64,000 nt of DNA from Rhodoluna sp. KAS3. GTDB taxonomy: Bacteria; Actinomycetota; Actinomycetes; Actinomycetales; Microbacteriaceae. The notes beneath the pieces were generated by a model that was given only the letters and a program-made list of their open reading frames with translations, did not search any database and was not told where the DNA came from. Below, piece after piece: positions 35,943-44,157 of this stretch. The DNA lies in NCBI RefSeq assembly GCF_026000575.1, contig NZ_AP026910.1:992001-1056000 (forward strand). The letters run 5' to 3'. The stretch's first letter is position 1. Each line of letters opens with the position of its first letter. Position numbers and translations under genes: made by a program.

Positions 35943-36629
35943 TTAGACTTCGAACTTATATCCAAGGCCTCTGACCGTCAGAATGTGAGCTGGTCGAGCC
36001 GGGTCGTCCTCAATTTTTGAGCGAAGACGCTTTACGTGAACATCCAGGGTCTTGGTGTCACCGAAGTAATTTGATCCCCAAACACGATCGATGATTTGGC
36101 CTCGAGTGAGCACTCGATTTACGTTCTCTAGCAGCAGTTCAAGCAGCTCAAATTCCTTGAGGGGCATCGCAATTTTTTCGCCGTTGACAAAAACCTGGTG
36201 ACGGTCAACATCCATGCGAACCGGTCCGGCCTCGAGCAATCCGGCTGCCTTAACGACTTCACCGGCATCTGAATTACGGCGCAAAACCGCCTTCATACGA
36301 GCCAAAAGTTCACGAGTTGAATAAGGCTTGGTCACGTAGTCATCCGCGCCAATTTCAAGGCCAACCACCTTGTCAATTTCGGTGTCTTTTGCAGTCAACA
36401 TGATGATCGGAACCTGCGAGCTCTGACGAATCACACGGCAGACTTCGTTTCCATTCACCCCCGGCAGCATTAGGTCGAGCAAAATCAGATCGATGTTGTT
36501 GCTGGCGAATTTTTCTAGTGCCTCGTTGCCATCAGCAGCCTCGACAATCTCAAAACCTTCTTTGGTGAGCAGGTAAACCAGAGGATCGCGAAGCGACTGC
36601 TCGTCTTCTACTACTAGTACGGTCGTCAT
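35943..36629 (-). CDS. regX3: Phosphate response regulator RegX3
   Basis: OmpR-family regulator, 228 residues: receiver with Glu-Asp pair in VVEDEQS, acceptor Asp52 in LLDLMLPG, MLTAKD and VTKPYS, then winged helix (MPLKEFELLELLLENVNRVLTRGQII ... GLGYKFEV). Pairing with SenX3 and divergence from phoU identify it as the PHO regulator. It should bind the GTTMACC-type direct repeats listed for five promoters in this window. Confidence 0.93.
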   Translation of the reverse strand: MTTVLVVEDEQSLRDPLVYLLTKEGFEIVEAADGNEALEKFASNNIDLILLDLMLPGVNGNEVCRVIRQSSQVPIIMLTAKDTEIDKVVGLEIGADDYVTKPYSTRELLARMKAVLRRNSDAGEVVKAAGLLEAGPVRMDVDRHQVFVNGEKIAMPLKEFELLELLLENVNRVLTRGQIIDRVWGSNYFGDTKTLDVHVKRLRSKIEDDPARPAHILTVRGLGYKFEV

Positions 36630-36631
36630 AC

Positions 36632-37777
36632 TTATTTACTCGTTTCGATAGATTTTGCTGCCAGAGGAAGGCGAATGGTGAATGTTGAACCTTGCCCCAG
36701 CCGAGACTTAATTTGAACCTCTCCCAGGTGCTTCTGGGCAATGTGCTTTACGATGCTTAGACCCAGACCGGTTCCACCGGTTAGGCGCGAACGGCTCGGA
36801 TCCACCCGATAGAAACGTTCGAAGATTCTCTCCTGGTCCTCGGCTGAAATACCGGGACCTTTGTCTGCCACGGCAATTTCAGCAATACCCTTGCGCTTAC
36901 GTACGGTGATGGAAACCGCCGTTTTTTCATCGCTGTAGATAACGGCATTTTCAATCAGATTTTTAACTGCCGCTTTCAGTAACTCATCGTCGCCAAAAAC
37001 TTTTGCCCGATCGGCCAGGCGAACCTCGAACTCGATCGACTTGTTGCCGGCCAAGACTTGATTTCTATCCACAGCCTCTGCGACAACCTCGTTGAGGTCG
37101 ACAATTTTGGTCAAACCTGCAACCTCTTTGGCCTGGACATGCGAGAGCTGAATGATGTCCTGCACTAGGTGCGCCAACCTCTGAGACTCGGTCTCTAGGT
37201 TCTTGGCAAATTTCTCGACCTGAGCCGGGTCATCAAGGGCCATTTGGATGGCCTCGGCGAGCAAGCTGATTGCGCCAATCGGAGTCTTTAGCTCGTGAGA
37301 AATATTGGCAACAAAGTCACGGCGAGTTTCTTCGAGGTTGTGGCTTTCGGTTCTGTCTTCGACCAAAAGCAAAACGTAGCCTTCTCCGAGGTGAATGGCC
37401 CGCGCATTAACAAAGAGCGTGGTTTTACCTAGTTCTGAAACCAGAGCCAAATCGCGACCACGGGCCTTGGTCGGCTTTTTGACCGATCTAGCCTTGGCAA
37501 CCAAGGCCGTGAGCTTTGGGTGCGCCAACTCTTCATCGCGAACCAAACCCAATGCAAAAGCACTCTTGGTAGCCCTGACGATCTTGTCATCGATGTCTAA
37601 AACCAAACCCGCAGAAGCAAGGGCGTTTAGTGGACCGGTAATGCCATCAAGTACTACCTGTGACTTCTTTTGAACTTCTTTGGTTCGGATGGTCGTCCAG
37701 CCAACCATGGCAACAGAAGCGGCGCCCACCACGAACGCAGTGATAACTGCTCCCCAGAATTCCGCACCGTAGTTCAT
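36632..37777 (-). CDS. senX3: Phosphate sensor kinase SenX3
   Basis: A 381-residue membrane kinase: one N-terminal helix (WGAVITAFVVGAASVAMVGW), a PAS-like region (about 45-145), HisKA with His161 in VANISHELKTPIGA, and HATPase motifs (LIENAVIYS, VADKGPGISAEDQ, GGTGLGLSIV). Senses phosphate supply through the Pst system and PhoU. Two bases separate it from regX3. A PHO box lies directly before its ATG. Confidence 0.93.
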   Translation of the reverse strand: MNYGAEFWGAVITAFVVGAASVAMVGWTTIRTKEVQKKSQVVLDGITGPLNALASAGLVLDIDDKIVRATKSAFALGLVRDEELAHPKLTALVAKARSVKKPTKARGRDLALVSELGKTTLFVNARAIHLGEGYVLLLVEDRTESHNLEETRRDFVANISHELKTPIGAISLLAEAIQMALDDPAQVEKFAKNLETESQRLAHLVQDIIQLSHVQAKEVAGLTKIVDLNEVVAEAVDRNQVLAGNKSIEFEVRLADRAKVFGDDELLKAAVKNLIENAVIYSDEKTAVSITVRKRKGIAEIAVADKGPGISAEDQERIFERFYRVDPSRSRLTGGTGLGLSIVKHIAQKHLGEVQIKSRLGQGSTFTIRLPLAAKSIETSK

Positions 37778-37779
37778 AA

Positions 37780-37797
37780 GGTTAACACTAGGTTATG
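37780..37797 (-). promoter_or_regulatory. PHO box before senX3-regX3
   Basis: Minus strand CATAACC-N4-GTTAACC, 7-base repeats at 11-base spacing. The repeats flank a TAGTGT -10-like hexamer lying 7 bases before the senX3 ATG. Confidence 0.6.
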
Positions 37798-37850
37798 GGG
37801 CATACTGAGTCTCAGCTTCAAACGGCTACAAGGCCTGCAATTCTTGGCAT

Positions 37851-37879
37851 GTTTACGAACAATTTCACATTTGTTTACC
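37851..37879 (+). promoter_or_regulatory. PHO box before phoU (three repeats)
   Basis: GTTTACG-N4-ATTTCAC-N4-GTTTACC at exact 11-base spacing, 72 bases upstream of the phoU ATG. Confidence 0.72.
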
Positions 37880-37950
37880 TGCCCCTGCCAACCTCGAATC
37901 GCTGGCTTCAAATCCAAGAGGCCAACGATTGATTTTTAGGAGATAGTGCG

Positions 37951-38604
37951 ATGCGCGAAGTATTCCAAATGGAACTTCAAGAAGTTCAAACCAGACTGGT
38001 TGACATTGCCGAAACGGTGACCAACGTCATTGAAGACGCCACCAAGGCCTTCAACGAGTCAGATGCTCGCCTGGCTGAGCGCGCGATTGCGTTAGCTGAG
38101 TCAAATGAAAATAAGGCACTTGACCTTGATGAGCTAGTTATCAAGATTCTGGCCCGTCAGTCACCGGTTGCCCGCGACCTTCGAATCTTGGTATCGGCGC
38201 TGAGAATCTCAGCCTCGCTCGAAAGAATGGGCGCGCTTGCCGGCCACATCGCCGCAATTGCCAAGTTCCGCTACCCGGGCTCAGCTGTTCCTGCTCCACT
38301 AAAAGGAACTTTTGCCGAGATGGGAAAGCTTGACGTCGAGCTGGCCCACAAGGTTACCGAATTGCTCCGCAACACCAACGTTGATCAGGCACGTGCCATT
38401 CAGGCTCAGGACCAGCGCGTTGACGAGTTGCACCGCCACGTTTTTGACGTTGTGCTGGCAGACGACTGGAAAGAAAACGCGATGTTCACCGTTGACGTGA
38501 CGCTAGCTAGCCGTTACCACGAGCGCTTTGCAGACCACGTAGTAGATATTTCAAGCAAGGTCTCATACCTAACCACCGGCGAGTGGCACGAAGTCATTGA
38601 CTAA
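37951..38604 (+). CDS. phoU: Phosphate-system regulator PhoU
   Basis: A 217-residue helical protein with the two PhoU repeats (VQTRLVDIAETVTNVIEDATKA and the matching second half) and the motif LDLDELVIKILARQSPVARDLR. Links the Pst transporter to the SenX3 kinase and prevents activation when phosphate is plentiful. AGGAGA precedes the ATG. Divergent from senX3, with PHO boxes for both in the 173-base space. Confidence 0.95.
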   Translation: MREVFQMELQEVQTRLVDIAETVTNVIEDATKAFNESDARLAERAIALAESNENKALDLDELVIKILARQSPVARDLRILVSALRISASLERMGALAGHIAAIAKFRYPGSAVPAPLKGTFAEMGKLDVELAHKVTELLRNTNVDQARAIQAQDQRVDELHRHVFDVVLADDWKENAMFTVDVTLASRYHERFADHVVDISSKVSYLTTGEWHEVID

Positions 38605-38610
38605 TTAGTC

Positions 38611-38650
38611 AAATAAAAAAGGCCTCCCAAGCGGGAGGCCTTTTTTATTT
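38611..38650. terminator. Bidirectional terminator, phoU/gpmA
   Basis: 18-base perfect stem ending GGCCTCCC with an AAGC loop and T-runs on both sides. Confidence 0.95.
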
Positions 38651-38660
38651 GAAACTTTGG

Positions 38661-39416
38661 TTACTTTTTGTTGCCCTGAGCAGCTACAGCTGCCGCACCT
38701 GCGGCCGCTGCTTCTGGGTCAAGGTACTCGCCACCCTTTACAAGTGGCTTGAAGTTCTCATCTAGCTGGTAAACCAATGGAATACCGGTTGGGATGTTTA
38801 GCTCCGCAATGTCCTCGTCTGAAACATCATCGAGGTGCTTAACCAACGCACGAAGCGAGTTGCCGTGAGCAGTTACAAGAACAGTCTTGCCCTCTTTTAG
38901 CGATGGCTGGATGTCTGACAACCAGAAAGGCAGCATGCGCTCAAGAACGTCTTTCAAGCACTCAGTCTTTGGAACGCGGTCGCCCAAGTCTGCATAGCGC
39001 TCGTCATGAGCCTGTGAGTACTGGTCGTTGTCATCGATCGGCGGTGGTGGAACATCAAAGCTGCGGCGCCAGGTTTGGAACATCTCTGGGCCATACTCGG
39101 CCAAGGTCTGCGCCTTGTCCTTACCCTGCAGAGCACCGTAGTGGCGCTCGTTCAAACGCCAGTCACGCTGCACGTCAATCCAGCTGCGGTCAGCGGCATT
39201 TAGCGCAATGTGAGCGGTGTTGATGGCACGCTTCAGACGTGAGGTGTAAAGCAAATCTGGCTTTAGGCCAGACTCGGCAAGTAGCTCACCGGCACGCTTA
39301 GCCTCCTCGCGACCCTGCTCGCTAAGGTCAACATCCACCCAACCGGTGAACAGGTTTTTCTGGTTCCAGTCACTGTTACCGTGACGAAGAAGAATCAATG
39401 TGTATTTGGCAGTCAT
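38661..39416 (-). CDS. gpmA: 2,3-bisphosphoglycerate-dependent phosphoglycerate mutase
   Basis: Glycolytic interconversion of 3- and 2-phosphoglycerate. 251 residues with the phospho-His motif [47 protein letters not shown] and [16 protein letters not shown] short Ala-rich tail ends the protein. TAAACT 7 bases before the ATG suggests a leaderless mRNA. Divergent from the methyltransferase gene. Confidence 0.95.
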   Translation of the reverse strand: MTAKYTLILLRHGNSDWNQKNLFTGWVDVDLSEQGREEAKRAGELLAESGLKPDLLYTSRLKRAINTAHIALNAADRSWIDVQRDWRLNERHYGALQGKDKAQTLAEYGPEMFQTWRRSFDVPPPPIDDNDQYSQAHDERYADLGDRVPKTECLKDVLERMLPFWLSDIQPSLKEGKTVLVTAHGNSLRALVKHLDDVSDEDIAELNIPTGIPLVYQLDENFKPLVKGGEYLDPEAAAAGAAAVAAQGNKK

Positions 39417-39429
39417 GGGTCCAAGTTTA
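39414..39429 (-). promoter_or_regulatory. Leaderless -10 box of gpmA (TAAACT-N7-ATG)
   Basis: Minus strand TAAACT, then 7 bases, then the gpmA ATG. Confidence 0.4.
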
Positions 39430-39448
39430 GTGTTTACCGAGCCTCGAC

Positions 39449-39464
39449 TAAGTTTGAAACTGTG
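39449..39464 (+). promoter_or_regulatory. Leaderless -10 box (TAAGTT-N7-GTG)
   Basis: TAAGTT, then 7 bases, then the GTG of the methyltransferase gene at 39462; supports that start over the ATG at 39381, which overlaps gpmA. Confidence 0.4.
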
Positions 39465-40259
39465 GCAACAAAGAAGCCGATAGGCACAATTACGCGGGGT
39501 ACAACCAACCCAAATCGCCTGCGACGAATCGACCGATTCATCGCAGCCATGCCACTTCTTCGAAAAACCGCTGCCCCGATTGTCGTGGACTTGGGTTTTG
39601 GTGCCAGCCCGATCACTGCGATTGAGTTGCTTGCCCGGATAACCAAGATCAACTCAAATGCCCATGTTGTCGGTATTGAAATTGACCGAGAGCGCGTGGA
39701 ACGCGGTTTGGCAATTGCCCACAGCCACCTGCACTTTACCCATGGCGGGTTCGAGACACCGCTGCCACCCGAACTCAACCAAAAGGCCGATGTAATTAGG
39801 GCTTTCAATGTTCTTAGGCAGTACGACGAGTCTGAGGTTCGGGCGGCTTGGCAGTTGATGACATCGCGGCTTAGCGCCACCGGCCGCCTGGTAGAAGGCA
39901 CCTGCGATGAGATCGGCAGGCTGGCATCATGGGTGACCTTGGATTCCAACGGCCCGATGACTTTCACCATTTCTTTGCGCCTGCAAGGCCTTGAATTACC
40001 AAGCAAAGTTGCCGAACGCTTGCCTAAAGCTTTGATTCACCACAATCTTCCGGGTGAAAAAATTCACGACTTCTTGCAAGCGCTTGATCGTGCCTGGCTA
40101 ATAAATGCAGGTCTTAGCGCGTTTAGCCCAGCGCAGCGCTGGCTGGCAACCTGCCAAACCCTTGAGACTCAAGGGTGGCAAATCCACACCGATAAAAAGC
40201 GTCGTCGCCTTGGTGAGTTGACCATCGATTGGTCTGCAGTAGCACCAGAGGGTTACTAA
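39462..40259 (+). CDS. Class I SAM-dependent methyltransferase, unknown substrate
   Basis: About 265 residues. SAM-binding motif I is [17 protein letters not shown] and motif II-like [35 protein letters not shown] is the motif IV area. Such genes lie next to gpm in several Actinobacteria. Substrate not known. Its stop interlocks with that of the FUSC gene (40256-40259). Confidence 0.8.
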   Translation: MATKKPIGTITRGTTNPNRLRRIDRFIAAMPLLRKTAAPIVVDLGFGASPITAIELLARITKINSNAHVVGIEIDRERVERGLAIAHSHLHFTHGGFETPLPPELNQKADVIRAFNVLRQYDESEVRAAWQLMTSRLSATGRLVEGTCDEIGRLASWVTLDSNGPMTFTISLRLQGLELPSKVAERLPKALIHHNLPGEKIHDFLQALDRAWLINAGLSAFSPAQRWLATCQTLETQGWQIHTDKKRRRLGELTIDWSAVAPEGY

Positions 40260-41338
40260 ACCTCGGGCAGTTCTGCCCGAGCGGCATCCTCCGCCATTCC
40301 ACTGGCACACAGCAGGTCAATCAGTAGAGGCCTAAGTAGCAGGAGCACACTGGCTTCGCGAAGCTGATCGGCAATACCAAAGCGTTTTGGATCAAGCTGG
40401 TGAATGATTTCGAGGAACATCTTTTGCGAGTCCTCGAGAGCGTCTGGACCCTCAAGGCCTTTAGCCAATACCGCGGTTGCGGCCGAGATCTGCTCGAATA
40501 GGTCGGCTAGGTAAGGCCGTGGAACTCCATCACGAATCAAAAAATCAACGCGGCGAACAACAACGCGCAGATTGCGAGTCGCTAAATCCATGCCGCGCAT
40601 TAGGCGCATCTGATCTGAGAGCTCGCCGCGGTGCTTGCGCAGCAATGGGGAAATTCGAGAAATCGAGACCGCGCTATCGAGGCTCATGCGCCAGTTATCG
40701 ACCAGTGGCTGCGATCGGCGAACCCTAACCAATGCGGCATCGACGACCTTGACATCGACATTCTTAACCGCCGCGGCGAGCGCATCCACTGCGTCAAGGA
40801 AAACTGCAAAAAGTTTGCCCGCATCTTTAGAAGCCATGCCAATTGGGTCTCGCGGAATAAAGGCCGTGAACACTAACGCGGTGACACCACCCAAAAGACC
40901 ATCGAGGCTGCGAACAAACGCACCCCCGTCAGGATCCGGCATGATTTGAACCAGCATCGCCTGGATTCCAACGGTCAACGAAAAAGCTGCTGTACCTGAA
41001 AGGAAGCGCGCCGAAACCAGTGCGACGAAGAGCACTATTGCCATTTGCCAGGCGCCCTTGCCCAGGGTCAAAACAAACACTTCACTCAGGGCAATTCCTA
41101 CGACCATTCCCAAGGCGGTCTCAAAGACTCGCCTTAGTCGTGCATCTCGCGTAAAACCCAAAGCGGCGATGCTCACGGTAACAGCAAAAATAGGGTTCTG
41201 GTGGCCGAGAACAAAATATGCGAATAGGTAGGCCGTAGTTGCCGCGGCTACTATCTGGGTAATTGGCGGCAGCGATTCAAGCACCCGCTGGACTGAAGCG
41301 CGAAGTGTCCAATTGATTTTGGGCGCCCTGATACTCAT
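40256..41338 (-). CDS. FUSC-family membrane protein (aromatic-acid exporter-like)
   Basis: A 360-residue protein with six or so hydrophobic helices in the first half (ITQIVAAATTAYLFAYFVLG to GGVTALVFTAFIP) and a helical cytoplasmic second half, as in the fusaric-acid/aromatic-acid exporter superfamily. Starts in overlap with the ygfZ stop, last gene of a five-gene unit. Substrate unknown. Confidence 0.82.
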   Translation of the reverse strand: MSIRAPKINWTLRASVQRVLESLPPITQIVAAATTAYLFAYFVLGHQNPIFAVTVSIAALGFTRDARLRRVFETALGMVVGIALSEVFVLTLGKGAWQMAIVLFVALVSARFLSGTAAFSLTVGIQAMLVQIMPDPDGGAFVRSLDGLLGGVTALVFTAFIPRDPIGMASKDAGKLFAVFLDAVDALAAAVKNVDVKVVDAALVRVRRSQPLVDNWRMSLDSAVSISRISPLLRKHRGELSDQMRLMRGMDLATRNLRVVVRRVDFLIRDGVPRPYLADLFEQISAATAVLAKGLEGPDALEDSQKMFLEIIHQLDPKRFGIADQLREASVLLLLRPLLIDLLCASGMAEDAARAELPEV

Positions 41339-42375
41339 TAGTGCTTGCCACCCATTAGCAAGTTGCGCTTTGGCAGATTCGCGGCCTTGCCGGCCGATGC
41401 CGGGACTATGACCTCTTGGCTGGCAGCGATTGGCCCGGTTGATGAATGCACGATCAAAGCGGCATCTTCAGGGACAGATCGACTCAGGATTGCCAGCGCA
41501 ATTGGCCCCATCTCATAGTGATTTACAGCGATGGTGATCTTGCCGCGCGCCGATTCGGCATCGCCAATAAAAACCCCATCACCTGATTCTGGAAGAGCGT
41601 GCCCCGACCCATCGAGGTGCAAAAACGCTAGGCGTCGAGGCGGGTGGCCGAGGTTATGCACTTTTGCCACAGTTTCTTGACCCCGATAACAGCCTTTAGA
41701 AAGGTGGACAGCCGTTGACATCCAGTCATATTCATGCGGCAAAGACTTTTCATCTACTTCGGTCAACTGGCGCGGGCGGTGAGCCGCTACCCGAAGGGCA
41801 TCAAACGCCATGGTGCCGGCTTGACCGTATTTTGCCAAGGTAGCTTCTAGCTCTTGGACCTCAACCAGGCACTCAAACCATGGCCATTTTGCCGGCCAGG
41901 TCAGTGCATACCGAACGCCGCCGGAGACCACACCAGGCCAAGGGTCCTGCCAAGCCAACGGGATGCCGTTTGAAGTGGCAACCCCATCAACCGGACTAAC
42001 CATGTGGCCAACCAGTGCGTAGTCTTCACTTCTATCTGTAATGACAACCTGCATCCGGAAGACCATTTTGTTCAGCCAGTTCAGCAACGGCTCGCGAGAT
42101 TCTGCCTCAACAATTAGCCACGCGGTTTGCCCGTCATCGATGAAGTGGATTACGTGCTCGATGTGCCCATGTGGATCCAGGAGCAATGCCTCGGCCGATT
42201 GGCCCGGTTCAAGATTCTTTAGATTCTGACTCAGCAAACTGTGCAGCCAGGTCAGTCGATCTGGGCCCACCACAGTGATGACTCCGCGTGGGCCGAGGAA
42301 GGTTGCAGATTCACCTTCGGCAAGCTCGCGCTGCTCAATCATCGGATTCGAAAAATGAAAAGCAGCCTGAATCAA
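41338..42375 (-). CDS. ygfZ: YgfZ/GcvT-like folate-binding Fe-S repair protein
   Basis: A 345-residue protein of the YgfZ (IBA57) family, which helps assemble or repair certain iron-sulfur enzymes using tetrahydrofolate. The signature KGCYRGQETVAKV near residue 230 contains the essential Cys. Starts at TTG in a tight unit after the FABP-like gene. Confidence 0.93.
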   Translation of the reverse strand: MIQAAFHFSNPMIEQRELAEGESATFLGPRGVITVVGPDRLTWLHSLLSQNLKNLEPGQSAEALLLDPHGHIEHVIHFIDDGQTAWLIVEAESREPLLNWLNKMVFRMQVVITDRSEDYALVGHMVSPVDGVATSNGIPLAWQDPWPGVVSGGVRYALTWPAKWPWFECLVEVQELEATLAKYGQAGTMAFDALRVAAHRPRQLTEVDEKSLPHEYDWMSTAVHLSKGCYRGQETVAKVHNLGHPPRRLAFLHLDGSGHALPESGDGVFIGDAESARGKITIAVNHYEMGPIALAILSRSVPEDAALIVHSSTGPIAASQEVIVPASAGKAANLPKRNLLMGGKH

Positions 42376-42378
42376 AAC

Positions 42379-42984
42379 TTAACCTACGCGTTCAAGGCGT
42401 GCCGAAGCGTGTGGCTTGAGGTCGGCACCTGGCAAAGCAATTTCCCACACCCACAGCAAGGCGTTTTCAACCAGGCCGTAAAGGCGGGTTGAATGGCGGT
42501 AGGTCTTTGATCCTTCAAACGCGATGCCGCTTGCCGAGGCTAGGTCGACTCGAGCACCTTTGATTTTTCCGTTGTAAAGCTCGGCGGCGCCACCCGGGTG
42601 CAACATTGACACCTGGATATCAAAGCCACCCTCTTTGTTTCGGAGCTTCTCGAGATCCTCGTGAGTTTTTAGTGATTTGTCACCGGTTCCAACCATGAGC
42701 CCCGGGCCGTGGTCGGCGCTTTCAGCCGGGCGGGCCATGCGCCAATAGCCAATTTCGCTGGGTAAGATTGTGCCCGCTTCATCGATAAGTTCAGCAGACG
42801 ATACGTAGGTCATGGCATTGGAGCCGTCGTGGGCAAACTCCACGCGCTGCTTGAATTCGTATTCCACCGGAGTCTCGTCAGACTCGTTTAGCTTGTAGCT
42901 AATTACGCCGGTGCCCTCCCACTTGCCTACCAAAAAGGCAAATGGAGTGAGCTCCAGCGGAAGACCCTCTGGAAGAACGAACAA
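42379..42984 (-). CDS. FABP/nitrobindin-like beta-barrel protein
   Basis: A 201-residue beta-barrel of the THAP4/nitrobindin-like heme-binding family, with the N-terminal barrel motif FLVGKWEGTGVISY and the late strand YRHSTRLYGLVENALLWVWEIA. Actinobacterial members (Rv0813c-like) bind fatty acids or heme. Starts at TTG with AAGGGG 9 bases upstream, directly after the TAG of the small gene before it and in the same frame. Confidence 0.87.
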   Translation of the reverse strand: MFVLPEGLPLELTPFAFLVGKWEGTGVISYKLNESDETPVEYEFKQRVEFAHDGSNAMTYVSSAELIDEAGTILPSEIGYWRMARPAESADHGPGLMVGTGDKSLKTHEDLEKLRNKEGGFDIQVSMLHPGGAAELYNGKIKGARVDLASASGIAFEGSKTYRHSTRLYGLVENALLWVWEIALPGADLKPHASARLERVG

Positions 42985-43095
42985 CTACTTTTGCCCCTTG
43001 AACAGCTTGTACAGCACGAGTGCTGACACGCCAGCAATGGCAAGTGAGGCCAAAACGAGGAGGCCGGTAAAGAAGATTTCTAGAGCAAGAATCAT
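42985..43095 (-). CDS. 36-residue single-helix membrane peptide
   Basis: A short frame, ATG at 43095 to TAG at 42987-42985. The peptide starts MILALEIFFTGLLVLAS, continues LAIAGVSALVLYKLF and ends KGQK: one membrane helix with a basic cytoplasmic end. A TAGACT box lies exactly 6 bases upstream, its TAG being the stop of the 87-residue gene. The only thing between it and the next gene is the stop codon. No known family. Confidence 0.6.
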   Translation of the reverse strand: MILALEIFFTGLLVLASLAIAGVSALVLYKLFKGQK

Positions 43096-43107
43096 GCTAA
43101 AAGTCTA
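43093..43107 (-). promoter_or_regulatory. Stop codon/-10 overlap: TAGACT-N6-ATG
   Basis: The TAG stop of the 87-residue membrane gene opens TAGACT; TTTAGC and the ATG of the 36-residue peptide follow. Confidence 0.45.
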
Positions 43108-43368
43108 ACCCCTGACCACTAAGTACAGGGTTGCCACCGCGAGAATCAGATAACTTCCGCCGCCTACATAAACCAGCCTGCGCACGAAGCCTTCGGCCTG
43201 GGCTCGGAACAATTGAACCAGCGATACAGTCGCAATCGATCCAGCCAATATGGCCCCAAAGCGCGCTTCAATTTGATTGTTGTCGAGCTGCGGTTGCAGC
43301 AGTGAAATCACTGTCAGGCCGGCAACGGCAAGCCAGATGAGCAGAATTTCAGTCCAGTTAGATTTCAC
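43105..43368 (-). CDS. Small membrane protein, three helices
   Basis: An 87-residue protein: helices at ILLIWLAVAGLTVISLL, AILAGSIATVSLVQLF and LVYVGGGSYLILAVATLYLVV. No recognised family. First gene of the unit leading to FABP, ygfZ and FUSC; divergent from glnR. Confidence 0.7.
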   Translation of the reverse strand: MKSNWTEILLIWLAVAGLTVISLLQPQLDNNQIEARFGAILAGSIATVSLVQLFRAQAEGFVRRLVYVGGGSYLILAVATLYLVVRG

Positions 43369-43399
43369 AAAACAATCATGCCCTATTCACTCGTAAGTA

Positions 43400-43418
43400 A
43401 AGGTCTAGACTTGACCTT
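43400..43418 (+). promoter_or_regulatory. glnR promoter with inverted repeat across the -10
   Basis: AAGGTC-TAGACTT-GACCTT: a 6-base inverted repeat enclosing a TAGACT -10 (43406-43411). Possible operator, perhaps autoregulatory. Confidence 0.35.
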
Positions 43419-43435
43419 GGGAAATGGAGAGAGAC

Positions 43436-44122
43436 ATGGCTCAAATCTTGGTTTTGTCGGCGTCAGCCGAATCCGAGATTTTGCCTGCCCTTGGGTTTCT
43501 AAGTCATCGAGTTCGCCAAATTGCGGCTGAGCCAGCAAACCTTGTTAACGCTCCGGGACACGACCTAATTTTTCTCGACGCTCGACGCGATCTGGCCAGC
43601 GCAAAATCCCTCTCAAAAATCTTGCAGACCACCGGGATCAGCGCTCCACTGATTTTGGTAGTGACCGAAGGTGGCCTTGCAGCGGTGACCGCTGAATGGG
43701 CCGCGACAGACATCATTCTTGAGAACGCCGGCCCAGGCGAAATCGATGCGCGCATTCGACTTGCAATTGGCCGCCAGACCCAGACCGAGAAGGTTGACAA
43801 GATCCATGCCTCAGGTGTGGTCATTGATGAGGGCAACTACTCGGCCAAGGTTCACGGTCGACCATTGGACCTTACTTATAAAGAATTTGAATTGCTGCGC
43901 TTTTTGGCTCAGCACCCGGGCCGCGTTTTTACCCGTGAACAATTGCTTAGCGAAGTTTGGGGTTATGACTACTTTGGTGGTACCCGAACCGTGGATGTTC
44001 ACATTCGGCGCCTGCGCGCCAAACTCGGAGATCTTGAGGCGCTCATCGGAACCGTTCGAAATGTTGGTTACCGATTCAATTTGCCTGAAGACTCTGACGC
44101 CATGTCTTCAAGCATTCGTTAA
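43436..44122 (+). CDS. glnR: GlnR-type orphan response regulator
   Basis: About 228 residues. The receiver is atypical: the usual acidic pair is missing (VLSASAESE), while the Asp in IFLDARRD is kept, and no kinase is nearby. This and the wording [29 protein letters not shown] ... [26 protein letters not shown] match actinobacterial GlnR, the global nitrogen regulator. Neighbouring FABP-like, ppk and pst genes recall the Mycobacterium Rv0813-Rv0821 area. GGAGAG supports ATG 43436 over 43424. Confidence 0.85.
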   Translation: MAQILVLSASAESEILPALGFLSHRVRQIAAEPANLVNAPGHDLIFLDARRDLASAKSLSKILQTTGISAPLILVVTEGGLAAVTAEWAATDIILENAGPGEIDARIRLAIGRQTQTEKVDKIHASGVVIDEGNYSAKVHGRPLDLTYKEFELLRFLAQHPGRVFTREQLLSEVWGYDYFGGTRTVDVHIRRLRAKLGDLEALIGTVRNVGYRFNLPEDSDAMSSSIR

Positions 44123-44135
44123 CTCTCTCTTTACC
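44118..44135 (+). promoter_or_regulatory. PHO box before ppk1 (two repeats)
   Basis: GTTAACT-N4-CTTTACC, 11-base spacing, 22 bases upstream of the ppk1 ATG. Confidence 0.5.
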
Positions 44136-44157
44136 CAACCGTGGCAGGATAAAGAGT

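Noticed and set aside
39381-39461. Longer methyltransferase start at 39381
   Set aside because: It would overlap the divergent gpmA start and add residues unlike the family; GTG 39462 has a -10 box at the right spacing.
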